This document shows, piece after piece, positions 1-14,716 of a stretch of DNA of 17,314 bases. Source of the stretch: Smittium culicis. Taxonomy: Eukaryota; Kickxellomycota; Harpellomycetes; Harpellales; Legeriomycetaceae. Each line of letters starts with the position of its first letter. Within the stretch, counting starts at the first letter, position 1. The notes under the pieces are model-generated. The model was not told where the DNA came from. It saw only the letters and a program-made list of their open reading frames with translations, and searched no databases. The stretch covers positions 1-17,314 of the forward strand of contig LSSN01005965.1 of the NCBI GenBank assembly GCA_001970855.1, written 5' to 3'. Both the position numbers and the translations under genes were made by a program.

Positions 1-46
1 AAAAAAAAAAAAAAAAACACTAAAGCCAAACCAAACTAAACCAAAT
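1..46. repeat. poly-A run followed by degenerate CYAAA pentamer repeat
   Basis: The window opens with 17 A residues, followed by a short purine/pyrimidine-biased array built from CTAAA and CCAAA pentamers (about positions 20-46). It has too few units, and too much variation between units, to be a telomere. It is best treated as low-complexity DNA at the window edge. Confidence 0.5.
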
Positions 47-1019
47 GTAAGCACACTTTTTTTTTTATTGTTGCTATTAAAGCAAATGATTTCTATTATA
101 GCACTCCACAGCCAACCTTATACTCCTCCTCACCCCATTTAATTAATATTTTACGTTCTTTTATTGCATCCATTTCTCTATTTGGGGCTTTGAACGATTC
201 TACTGATTTTTTTGTTTTTTTTTTTGTGAGGCTTGATGTACTATTATACGTACTTGCGAGCCCAATTACTATTTTTGGTGCGAGGTTTCAGCCTCTCTAA
301 TTTTAATTAGCTGTGTTGAAGTGAGGGTTTGTTGTCTGAAATGCCTTCAGAAACATTTTTAGCTCTGTATATTTGGTGGAACTGAAACATAAAACCAAAG
401 TTTCACTTTTTTGCGAATTATTTATAGTGTTGCCCATACCTATTTTATGAGAGACTTTTATCGGGTCTAAATTAGAAAGCTAGATGATGACGCTACTCTA
501 TTTATTTTTTTTTGGAGGCGATAATCCATCTGGCCAGCTAATGCTCATACATATAAAGCAAGATCTTGAACCCTCACTAAAAAAAGCCCTTTTCTTTCTC
601 CACTTACAATTTGCTACTAATTTCCTTTCCTCTCCCTCCTCCTCATCCAATCTCCATCGCCCTCTTACCTATCTTTAACATTTAACCTTTTTGACATCTT
701 TCTTTTTTTGTAGAGTATAAACCGCCAGATTATAAACGGGAAGTGACAGCCACTTTTCTTTAATTTTTTCTTTTAAGTATTGCAGAAAACTCAATTACTC
801 TTTTATTTTATTTGACGCGAAACGGATTCATCCTTAATTTCAAATTTTCGATTATTCCGGTCTATAAGGTAACTCTCTCATACTGATTTCCTAATTTCCC
901 TCTAAATATTTCCCGTTTGGTATTTTCCAACAAGTATTTGACGAGAATTTCCTATTTGGACCTCGTCACATTGTTCCTCTCTCCCCCCTCCCTCTTCTAT
1001 TCGCCCACACTCTTATTAT
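47..1019. other. non-coding stretch, no gene seen
   Basis: The sequence is AT-rich with many T runs and CT-rich patches (about 595-665 and 975-1005). The few open frames are short, dominated by Phe/Leu/Ser from pyrimidine tracts, and match no family I recognise. No tRNA or rRNA hallmark was found. Confidence 0.6.
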
Positions 1020-1040
1020 GCACTAGTACTACACTAGTGC
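1020..1040. repeat. perfect 8-bp inverted repeat with 5-nt spacer
   Basis: GCACTAGT (1020-1027) and its exact reverse complement ACTAGTGC (1033-1040) are separated by five bases. This could be a protein-binding palindrome or a small hairpin. No neighbouring gene start lies close enough to suggest which. Confidence 0.55.
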
Positions 1041-1196
1041 TCTTACAAACCAATATCAATTATTATTGGCTGTGTGGGCTACCATTACATAATCCGTGAA
1101 TAATGCCTCTTTTCATTTATTGGCTGATTCGCTGTTTTGCCTGATTGCGATGATTGTATATATTTAATTTATTGATCATCGCTCCTTATTTGGCTG

Positions 1197-1227
1197 GTTG
1201 GCTGGTAGCCCCCAATCACCAGCTAGC
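1197..1227. repeat. stem-loop in the GC-richer island
   Basis: GCTGGT (1201-1206) pairs with ACCAGC (1218-1223). The stem extends outwards by four more pairs (1197-1200 with 1224-1227), two of them G-U wobbles, giving a 10-bp stem around an 11-nt C-rich loop. Wobble tolerance would make sense only if the region is transcribed, which the sequence alone does not show. Confidence 0.4.
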
Positions 1228-1273
1228 GTGATTTGCCCGCTTGCTGCTGGCTTACCCATCCATCACAAGCAGA

Positions 1274-1359
1274 GCCTATAGCCGCTCAGCTAAGCATGGG
1301 CCTATAAAACACAGCTATATCTACAGCCTATAGGGCTCGGCCATCTCGATGGCCTATAG
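1274..1359. repeat. 26-bp-phased GCCTATA repeat, four units
   Basis: GCCTATA occurs at 1274, 1300, 1326 and 1352, exactly 26 bp apart each time. Three of the four continue as GCCTATAG. The 18-19 bp between motifs are poorly conserved: CAGCTA recurs only in units 1 and 2, shifted by one base. Between units 3 and 4 there is a hairpin, GGCCAT (1340-1345) pairing with ATGGCC (1350-1355) around a CTCG loop, and CTATAGG/CCTATAG can pair as an alternative. The array may be a decayed minisatellite or a phased protein-binding array. Confidence 0.65.
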
Positions 1360-2279
1360 AGAACTTCGGTGGGGGTAGGCAGAATTGGTAACAGAATCTT
1401 AAGCACCCAAACCAGGCCTTTAAATAACATAGGACGGGCTGGCTCGCTAACTTCTTTTGGGCACGCTTTTTAATTGTCAAGAAGCTCTTTGGGGGTGAGG
1501 CCAGCCTGCCAAAAAACTATTTGTTAATCGGCGCCGCTGCTGTTAGATTCAGGTTCTTTTTTTTTTTGTTATGTTTCGCTGCCTTTTGAGGCTAGAATCG
1601 TTATTCTAAAAAAAGAAGAGAAAATTCGCCATGCTAAAATAATCGGGCATTACACAATCGCCAACTTGTTGCTCTTTATTTTGACGCCTTTTTCCCCCCT
1701 CCTCCGAATTCTCGTCGAATCCCTTCTCGTCTCACAAACTAATCTCTTCATCTTTTTGACGCGCTTTTTTTTTATTTTGCTGCGTCTTTTATATCTGCAT
1801 ACAACTTTGCCCTCTCTTGCATTTATATACTTACAAACAGCTTTTATTTATGCTGTCCATCTTTTGCTCTGATTCTCCATTTCTCACTTATATATCCACC
1901 TCTATATTGCCCCGCCCCCCATCCCCCCCATACTAGCCTACTCTTTCTCTCCCAATTATTACTATAGATTTTGCACTTTTCTCGCCTTGTTTTATATCTT
2001 CATTTTTCTTTTCATACTATCTTACTATTTAGACGCTTACAGTGATTACTCCTCCCTCCCAAACTCTTGTAGATTTATTATAACTCCTCTCCCCCTAATA
2101 TTAAAAACAAAAACAATTGTCTCTTGTATTAACCCTCTCCGACCTCGCTCATATCCCAAGTTTCTCTGATAATTAACCGTTTCTCTCAATAACTCCAAAC
2201 CACTCTGTCTACTACTCTATACTATCTCAAAACTTCCGACCTTTAAAACTCCATACTCCCCTCCTTCTATTGGAAAATT
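1360..2279. other. non-coding, increasingly pyrimidine-rich leader region
   Basis: No recognisable coding sequence was found. From about 1880 the plus strand becomes very C/T-rich with almost no G, the type of tract commonly seen in fungal promoters and 5' UTRs. It probably belongs to the regulatory region of the PSP1-domain gene that starts at 2652. Confidence 0.45.
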
Positions 2280-2627
2280 GTAAGTCTTCATCTCCCTGTA
2301 CGTATTCCCCTTTTACTGTTCATATCTCTTTTAATGTTATCCCAACTTTTTCTATCCCTTTCTCTCCCCATCCCACTAACTTTTCCTTTTTCAACCCCTC
2401 GCCCTCTAAAACTACTTTGTATCTAGATCGATCCTTTTCTAAATAACTAAGAAAAGAATTCTATAATTAAACTCAAATCTCTGGGTCGAAAAAAAAATAA
2501 AAAAAGCCAAGATATATTTAGAATAATCAAACAATTGCCCTCTCTATCTCTCTTCTTTCTTGTATAATAGAACTCTCGATTCCTCTCAGACTTTTTACCC
2601 TCCCCCCACTTTTTTTTTGTTTTTTAG
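2280..2627 (+). other. candidate 5' UTR intron of the PSP1-domain gene
   Basis: A textbook 5' splice site, GTAAGT, lies at 2280-2285. A long pyrimidine/poly-T tract ends in TTTTTTAG (AG at 2626-2627), 24 nt before the ATG at 2652. If used, these would remove a 348-nt leader intron. No strong branch-point consensus sits close to the acceptor. The poly-T/AG may simply be a leader tract, so this is a hypothesis. Confidence 0.3.
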
Positions 2628-2651
2628 GATTTTAAAGCTTGAATATATATA

Positions 2652-4970
2652 ATGTTGTCCTTCTCAAATACTTTAGACCAAAGTTCAACTGACTTTAACT
2701 CAACTCAGCCTGAATCGAAAAAAATCTCTATTGACCAACTAAAGTCCTCTGTAAAAATTACCTCTGACCCTTTAACCACTAAATCTGACTCCAAAATTTC
2801 TGCCCTAAATCTCTCTTCCAACAATGAGCCTGACTTTTTCCCCGAAAACGAATCTTTCTTCAACCCTAAAACTGGTGACTTCGATATCGGTTGGAAAGCT
2901 GTTGGCAGCCAATCAACTAGAGTTTTAGGTTCTTCCTTATCTAAAGACGACCAATCCTCCATATGGGGCCTCGATAGTCTAATCGAAGATACCAATAAAT
3001 TGTCTTTCGAAAGCTCAAACAATATCTCCAAGTTAGGCGGTATGATGGTCGGAAACTCCTCAATCAACTCCTCTTCTAACATGGACCACTCCGTATACAC
3101 CTCTGAACCTTGGCCCGCTTTCTCTAGAAGCCTCGAAAAAGACTCGTTCGAAACCTCTGACCAAAACGTCCCCTTCAAACTCACTAAATCTTCTATCGAT
3201 ATCAAAAATATCAACCGATTTGCCCCAATCAACAACCATAGCCTAATCTCCCCACAAAACGAAAACGACCTTGGTTTATCTGATATTAATAACCTATCTA
3301 TCTCTGCTGCCGCTGCTGATGCTGCTGCTGAAGCTGAATTTGTTGACAGCGTTCTCATGAGCGCTATGGATACCACAGACAAATCCTCCTCCCATAACCC
3401 TAACTCTAGCTTAAACTCAAGAGCTTCCGGCGTCTTGTACCCTTTAAATCACCACCCTGACTCTATCAACACTAGACCAAACATTGTTCCTCGTCACTCC
3501 TCTTTTGACTTGTCTGACCTCAACCCAAAGTCCTCCCTAAATCACTTCTCCTCAAATAACTCGAATACCAATTCCTTATTCTCCAAAAACAACCAGACCA
3601 ACAATGCCTTCTCTGACCTCTCTTCTTACTCTGGTCAGCCCCTCCCTCTCATTGGTCAATCTTCTGACCCCCAAAATAACAACCCTTACAACAACATGAG
3701 ATACAGAAGCGCCATCCAAACCATGCAGTACTATGACAATTTTTACTCTAGAAATAATGGCCCTGGTCTAAACTTCAACCCCTCCCAAAACCTTGGAAAT
3801 ATGTACCCCATCAACAACAAACCCAACTTTTCTGGATTAAATGATAACTCTCAAAACAATTATATGTGGCCCTCTAATAACAATTACCTGTCTGGCTCCC
3901 TAAAAAATGACTCTTCATTCTCCTTCAACTACAATAGACCCCCCCTCCTCCATCAACCTAACTTTGGCTCCCTCAATTTTAACCAAAACAATATCGGCGT
4001 CGGTTTACTCCCTTCAAATTTGTCCCAAAATAACCCCTCACAATTTTCCTCAATCTCTGCTATGAAAATGCAAATGCAAATGCCCAACAATATCCAGCAG
4101 AATAATTTGCACGGCTTGAACTCGTACCAAAACTCAAACCATTTCTACAACAATAATAATAACAACCCCAATAACTCCTCCCTGAGCGAAATGGGAAGAG
4201 GTGTCCCATTAAACCTACTCCCATCTGACGCCCGCATTTTTGTTGTCCAATTCAAAGGAAAAAGAAATGACCTCTTCTTTTACTCTAAATCTTCCTCTGA
4301 TAACAAATCTAACTCCTCGAAACCTATCGCCCCTGGTGTTTGTGCTATTGTTGAAGCTGATCGTGGCCAGGATTTAGGCCTTATTATCGAAGAATATCAC
4401 TCCAAAGACCAAGCCCTACAATTCATGTCCTCAAAATTCCACGATGACGACTCTAAAGACTCCAATTCTCCTGAATCAAATAAAAACAATGGCCCATATA
4501 GCCCAAAAAGGTCTGACAGCTTTAATAGCGCATCCTCCATTTCCCCTCAGTTCTCTGATATTGTTAAATCTAACCTTTCAACTGACCAAAATACTTTATC
4601 AAATGAACCTCCCAAAGAAAAAACCCCAGCCACTGTCAACAACGACAACAACAACAATAGCAATAATCTTCCTCAAGCCAACCCTAAGGATGTTTCCATT
4701 AAACGAATTTTTAGACTCGCCGATAGCACTGATATTGATGTAATGGTAACTAAATCCCAAGATGAACAAAAAGCCCTACTTGTCTGTCAAGCTAAAGTTA
4801 GATCTCTTAAACTTCCAATGGAAGTCGTTGACGCTGAATACCAATGGGATCGACGCAAGCTCATCTTCTTCTTTAGCGCCGACCATAGAATTGATTTCAG
4901 AGAACTTGTCCGTGAACTATTTAAAACTTACAAAACTAGAATATGGATGTGTGCCGTTGAACAAAGATAG
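2652..4970 (+). CDS. PSP1: PSP1 C-terminal domain protein, Ser/Asn-rich
   Basis: Intronless 772-residue frame ending in TAG. The ATG is the first in frame and has A at -3. Residues 1-520 are low-complexity and probably disordered: rich in Ser and Asn, an Ala-rich patch near 217-230, alternating Met/Gln at about 471-477, and an Asn run near 500. The conserved part is C-terminal. It starts at RIFVVQFKGKRNDLFFYS (about 528-545), continues with VCAIVEADRGQDLGLIIEEY (563-582), is interrupted by a Ser/Asn-rich insert of roughly 80-90 residues, and resumes at KRIFRLADSTD (about 684) through the Arg-rich end. This is the layout of fungal Psp1 (841 residues in S. cerevisiae). Known: yeast PSP1 was isolated as a multicopy suppressor of DNA polymerase alpha mutants, and its molecular role is unsettled. 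PSP1 domains also occur in bacterial YaaT/RicT. Inferred: a cytoplasmic protein, possibly RNA-granule-related. Codon use favours C-ending codons, unlike the AT-ending codons of the frequenin gene. Confidence 0.85.
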   Translation: MLSFSNTLDQSSTDFNSTQPESKKISIDQLKSSVKITSDPLTTKSDSKISALNLSSNNEPDFFPENESFFNPKTGDFDIGWKAVGSQSTRVLGSSLSKDDQSSIWGLDSLIEDTNKLSFESSNNISKLGGMMVGNSSINSSSNMDHSVYTSEPWPAFSRSLEKDSFETSDQNVPFKLTKSSIDIKNINRFAPINNHSLISPQNENDLGLSDINNLSISAAAADAAAEAEFVDSVLMSAMDTTDKSSSHNPNSSLNSRASGVLYPLNHHPDSINTRPNIVPRHSSFDLSDLNPKSSLNHFSSNNSNTNSLFSKNNQTNNAFSDLSSYSGQPLPLIGQSSDPQNNNPYNNMRYRSAIQTMQYYDNFYSRNNGPGLNFNPSQNLGNMYPINNKPNFSGLNDNSQNNYMWPSNNNYLSGSLKNDSSFSFNYNRPPLLHQPNFGSLNFNQNNIGVGLLPSNLSQNNPSQFSSISAMKMQMQMPNNIQQNNLHGLNSYQNSNHFYNNNNNNPNNSSLSEMGRGVPLNLLPSDARIFVVQFKGKRNDLFFYSKSSSDNKSNSSKPIAPGVCAIVEADRGQDLGLIIEEYHSKDQALQFMSSKFHDDDSKDSNSPESNKNNGPYSPKRSDSFNSASSISPQFSDIVKSNLSTDQNTLSNEPPKEKTPATVNNDNNNNSNNLPQANPKDVSIKRIFRLADSTDIDVMVTKSQDEQKALLVCQAKVRSLKLPMEVVDAEYQWDRRKLIFFFSADHRIDFRELVRELFKTYKTRIWMCAVEQR

Positions 4971-5083
4971 AATATTTTTTTCCCTTTATTTTTATTACTT
5001 TTGTTATATTATACCTCAATTTTTTATATTACCCTCCCCCCCCCACCCTTCTTTCGTTTTCTGCCTTTTTACTAATATACTCT

Positions 5084-5116
5084 TATATATATATAATCAT
5101 ATTTATATACAATAAA
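5084..5116 (+). terminator. 3'-end/polyadenylation signals of the PSP1-domain gene
   Basis: A TATATATATATA stretch at about 5084-5095 resembles the yeast efficiency element. AATAAA at 5111-5116 follows about 140 bp after the stop codon. The T-rich sequence on both sides fits a fungal cleavage region. Confidence 0.5.
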
Positions 5117-5568
5117 TATGTATCCTCTATTGAATTTTTTTTTAATTCGTACTCGGTTTTATTTTCTTTAATCTATATTCGATTTTTTTTTCTTTAAAAC
5201 CTTTATCGCTACCATAAAATAAAATGGAGAAATGGGGATTATAACTTGACTTTAAAAATTGTGAAAAAAAAAAAAGAAAGGCAAGTAAACTGTATGAATC
5301 ATTAATTTTCATTGATCATACAAACCAGCTAAAAAAACAGAGTATGGTGTTGGGTGAACGTGCGAAGGGCGGGCGAGCAAAGTACGATTTTCTAGGAAAA
5401 GTTATGTTGCAAGCAAGCAGCCTAGCCAACCCCGCATCCATTTCTCTTATTACTGGCAAATTTATGAGGAAATACTTAACAGCGACATTAAATATGTACA
5501 TATATAATTTTCTTTCAAACGCAAACGACTAGTGTTTTTAGAATATGAAGTGTACATGAGGAAAAGAT
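5117..5568. other. intergenic DNA where strand bias flips
   Basis: No gene is recognised. The first half is T-rich. From about 5340 the plus strand becomes relatively G-rich (for example 5344-5375), opposite to the C-rich plus strand of the gene and its leader. Two overlapping frames of about 60 codons (5344-5532 plus and 5316-5501 minus) resemble no known family. Confidence 0.5.
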
Positions 5569-5615
5569 GGGGGGTAAGGGGAGAACGGGAGAACGGGAGA
5601 AGGGAGGAGAGAGGG
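5569..5615 (+). other. G-quadruplex-forming tract
   Basis: Six G tracts lie on the plus strand: 5569-5574, 5578-5581, 5587-5589, 5595-5597, 5602-5604 and 5613-5615. The first five are separated by loops of 3-5 nt, which satisfies the usual G3N1-7 rule with a spare tract. The middle contains a tandem 8-bp unit (GAGAACGG twice). It lies about 600 bp past the PSP1-domain stop codon. Confidence 0.7.
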
Positions 5616-6800
5616 TATATGACTACTGGAAATAAAAATCTGATTCTAGGCAACAAATGATCGAAACAGCAGTTATTCTCTCCTTATCGCTTTTTAATTT
5701 GCGAATTTAGCGCCTTAGTTTAAAACGCATAGCTAATGAAAGCAAAAACCCTTCCAACTTCTACCCCCACCCCCCATTCCATCCTTTCATTATGCACCCC
5801 TTGTTGCTCATTCCTGCCCTCAAGTGTATTTCCGCCTGTCCCTTGTACCTTTCTTTTTTTTTTTGTGCATTAATGTACTTATGCATTATGAGAAGTTTCT
5901 TGGACAAGATTCACGTATGCTGCCGATATTATATGATATATATACAGTGTTGCGTTGCGTTGCGTTGCGCTGTGTTAACAGATCCAATGCTAAATATTTC
6001 TGAGCTAATACATCTCCGTTCGAATAGCCACCACGAAAAAGAATAAATAAAAAATAAAAATAAAAGACTGCAAATTTTTAATCGTATGCTTATTTAAAGT
6101 TTGTTAACAGTTCAAAAAAGCTAAAATGTATGTATATAGACGTTCCAACAAAGATAAAACTGCAAAGCTTCCTTTTTTTTTTGAAGTTTTTTTTTTTTTT
6201 TGTCAACTTCATTTCCAATATGGCGATTGTGCCATCATCCATCATTAAAAAAAATAAAATAAAAACAAACTAGGCACAAGTGTTGCTTTAATGGCATTAT
6301 TTGAAACGAAATATTATTTTTTTTTTATTTCCGCCTACCCTTCATGCAATTTATTAGTTTATCACGCAATGGATTTGTCTCGTCTGAAGATTACGATACT
6401 GCAAGCATTCATTAAATCACTGTGGATAAAAACCTTACCGACAAAAGGTGTTAAAAAAAGGAGAGGGGATGGTTGTGGATTTAATCGAGCGCTAAGCAAG
6501 TTAGCTTTAGAGCGTTGGAATTTTATTGTAAAATAATCTTTCTATAAATTAATTTGATTTACGCATTATTTTTTTTGTCCGAAAATAAACTGGAAAAATC
6601 AGTTATGCGCTTTTATTTATCTAAACTCTACAACCTCCCTTCCCACAGTTTATTTTCTTCTTTTCAAGATTGTATTATGCACATATATGTGTATAAAGTC
6701 GGCAAATCTACAAGCTTATGGTTCATTTTTTTATTATCTTTGATGAATAAAGGTTAAACATTGCGATAAAAAAATTAGTTTATAAAATTATTGGAAATTC
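5616..6800. other. non-coding transition zone
   Basis: No gene is recognised. It contains short runs of T and A, C-rich patches near 5765-5775, and AAATAAAA-type low complexity near 6040-6067. An 81-codon frame at 6291-6536 has no family resemblance and contains several homopolymer-derived residues, so I do not call it a gene. Confidence 0.5.
5950..5969. repeat. (TTGCG)4 microsatellite
   Basis: Four perfect tandem copies of TTGCG are followed by a fifth imperfect copy. This is a short pentanucleotide repeat with no evident function. Confidence 0.8.
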
Positions 6801-12723
<5,923 letters not shown>

Positions 12724-13453
12724 GTAGATTTTAAGCAAGTTGATGATCAAATTTTCACATGGAGCATATAAAAAAAAATAAGTATTTTATGATAATCATA
12801 GCTGTCTCTTATAGAAAAGACGATTGGTATTTTTTAAAATAAAGCTAATACTAGAGAAAGTAGAAATCAGACCGATTTTTTTAGTTTAAAAGCGGCGATG
12901 ATATTTTCAAAATTTTTTTAAAATTTAAAGATTACAATATATACATATATATTTAATAACTCTGATAGGAGAAAAGTAACAGTAATTATTGACAAGAAAA
13001 ATTTCGAAAGTTTTAATGCGTGCAGAGTAACTTATGATATTTTTTATATTATGGAATTAATTTTTTGAAGTATTTGTGTCATCAATATCTAATGGTAATT
13101 ACGCAATTTTAGAGAGGCGAAAATATATCATAAAATCAAACAATGGCATGGATATACATAGTCTAAGTGATATACATAAGGTTAGATTTTTATAGCTAAA
13201 ACTGCAAAAAATTATTTAAGAAAACTAAAAGCTTGGTTCAATATTCGAATATTTAATAGCAAGAGTAAAAAAAATAATAGTGATATTATAAGGACAAAAA
13301 AAAGATAAAATAATGAATAATGGAGAGATAAGGAGCTGTGGAGGTGTTAAGAGAGGAGGAACTGTGTAGCGTATTAGTATATGTATTTTTTAAAAAATCA
13401 AAATAATGTGCGCAGATAATGTAATAAGAGGTGTTAAATAGGAGTTTTAGTTC
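12724..13453. other. non-coding region 3' of the frequenin gene
   Basis: AT-rich DNA with no gene. The part nearest the gene (about 13315-13370) is purine-rich on the plus strand, so pyrimidine-rich in the transcript's sense. I see no clean AATAAA on the minus strand directly after the stop codon, so the 3' end is not defined. Confidence 0.5.
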
Positions 13454-14334
13454 TTAGATTAGACCATCGTATAGATTTAAAGCTTGCATTATTATTGGGT
13501 CTTGCATTGAGCCACTCTTAAATTCAGGCAGGTCTATTTTACCGTCAGAATTCTATAAAATTAAAACACAGTGTTAATATTTAAATTAGATGGGAATAGG
13601 CTAGTGTATGATTTAGGTATAAGGTATTTTATAGTATGGATCTATAGATATATTTGAGAAAGTATTTACAGCGTCCATAAGTCTAAATATTTTTTTGACT
13701 CGTTTTTCCGGTGTATCTTCGTCTTCAGCCAGTTGAACCATATTTCCAAGCATTTTATAAATTGCGCTTACAATTTGAAGCATTTCATCTTCAGTAATAA
13801 ATCCGTCTTTATCGATGTCATATAGTTCAAAGGCCCAGTTGAGTTTTTCTTCCGGCGTTCCACGCGATGTTATAGAGAGAGCCTGAAGGAACTCTTTAAA
13901 ATCGACAGTCCCGTTTTTGTTTGCATCAAATATTTTAAAAATCCGCTCTGAGAATTTTGTCGAGTCGCCAAAAGGAAAGAAGTTTTTGTAAATCTTTTTG
14001 AAATCTTCGAGGCCAATTTCGCCCGAGGGGCAATCTATCAAGAATCCTTTGTACCTGTAAATGTAAATAGCATGTATTAAGCAATATAAATAAGTGGCTT
14101 ATACAATTTCAGGTTTAGTAATATTAAAATCAAAGTATAACAAGTATGTATAGATGAAATATATATACCACTGCTGGATCTCTTTTTTTTCAACTATGTA
14201 AGTTTGAAATTTATTTTATCAGTTACTAATTTGGTAATAAGAATAAGGACTAGAATATATGAAATCTTACAGTATGTTGTCTTGTGGAGCTCGTTAAGTT
14301 GCTCTTGAGAGAGTTTGCTGTTAGATTTTCCCAT
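13454..14334 (-). CDS. NCS1: Neuronal calcium sensor-1 / frequenin, four exons
   Basis: Minus-strand exons are 14334-14271, 14193-14169, 14054-13670 and 13552-13454 (64, 25, 385 and 99 nt). They total 573 nt, giving 190 residues plus TAA, the same length as human NCS-1, and all junctions obey GT-AG and keep frame. The start MGKSNSK carries the N-myristoylation signal (Gly2, Ser6) and is near-identical to animal NCS-1. EF-hand 1 is degenerate with the family's Cys38-Pro39. EF-hands 2-4 have intact calcium loops: [12 protein letters not shown] (73-84), [12 protein letters not shown] (109-120) and [12 protein letters not shown] (157-168). The C-terminus LNLYDGLI matches the family end. Known: fungal frequenin (yeast Frq1) binds and activates the phosphatidylinositol 4-kinase Pik1 at the Golgi, and the myristoyl group anchors it to membranes. 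A role in calcium-dependent PI4P synthesis is inferred by homology. Codons are AT-ending, like the surrounding DNA. Confidence 0.95.
13553..13669 (-). other. frequenin intron 3 (117 nt)
   Basis: Donor GTAAAT follows codon 158 (Ala) in phase 0. The acceptor TTTTATAG precedes the exon encoding the EF-hand 4 loop from Asn159. The intron therefore splits the fourth calcium loop after its second residue. Confidence 0.92.
14055..14168 (-). other. frequenin intron 2 (114 nt)
   Basis: Donor GTATAT and acceptor TTTACAG, in phase 2, splitting the Trp30 codon as TG/G. An internal TACTAAAC resembles a fungal branch point but lies some distance from the acceptor. Confidence 0.92.
14194..14270 (-). other. 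frequenin intron 1 (77 nt)
   Basis: Donor GTAAGA and acceptor TACATAG, in phase 1, splitting the Phe22 codon as T/TT. A TAACTGATAA stretch in the second half is a plausible branch-point region. Confidence 0.92.
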
Positions 14335-14716
14335 ATCGTATTTCAAGAAATAAAAAAGAGATTTCACTTAAAGTATAAAACCAGAATATAGTTTTTAAAA
14401 ATGTATTTAATAGAAATGGAAGGTCAATAATAAAAGAGGATAAAGTGAAGTATTTGAGTTGAACAAAAAAGATTAGTCAATACGTTTAACAGATAGTGGG
14501 AATATAGAAAAATGGAACTGATACACACAAATTAGCTATAAGAGGAGGATAGAAATAGAGTGATTGCTTGAAAAAAAGCGTTTAAAGCAGTGATCTTTGC
14601 AAAATTGGGCTTCTTTACAATTTTTGTGTGTGTAGGATATGTATTTTTTCAAGAAATGTTTTAGCTGTAAGCAATTGATACAGGTTACACAAATTTCAAT
14701 TTTTATTATAGTCTAT
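14335..14716 (-). promoter_or_regulatory. probable promoter/5' UTR region of the frequenin gene
   Basis: The region directly upstream of the minus-strand ATG is purine-rich on the plus strand (about 14425-14580), so CT-rich in the gene's sense, resembling the leader of the PSP1-domain gene. No unambiguous TATA box was found. Confidence 0.35.

Noticed and set aside
18..46. Telomere-like CYAAA repeat at the window start
   Set aside because: Only a few irregular units are present. No fungal telomere consensus fits, and the position is just the window edge.
484..2169. Several 60-70 codon plus-strand frames in the leader region
   Set aside because: They are dominated by Phe/Leu/Ser/Pro from CT-rich tracts, are unconnected to each other, and have no family resemblance.
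2705..3382. 225-codon minus-strand frame opposite the PSP1-domain gene
   Set aside because: It lies antisense to a well-supported coding region whose G-poor plus strand creates few stops on the other strand. It resembles no family.
6013..6030. GTTCGAAT resembling a tRNA T-loop
   Set aside because: The flanking bases do not form a T-stem, and no acceptor, D-arm or anticodon arm can be built around it.
6291..6757. Frames of 81 and 67 codons
   Set aside because: They span homopolymer T runs, show no recognisable motif and sit in non-coding-like composition. The evidence is too weak to call genes.
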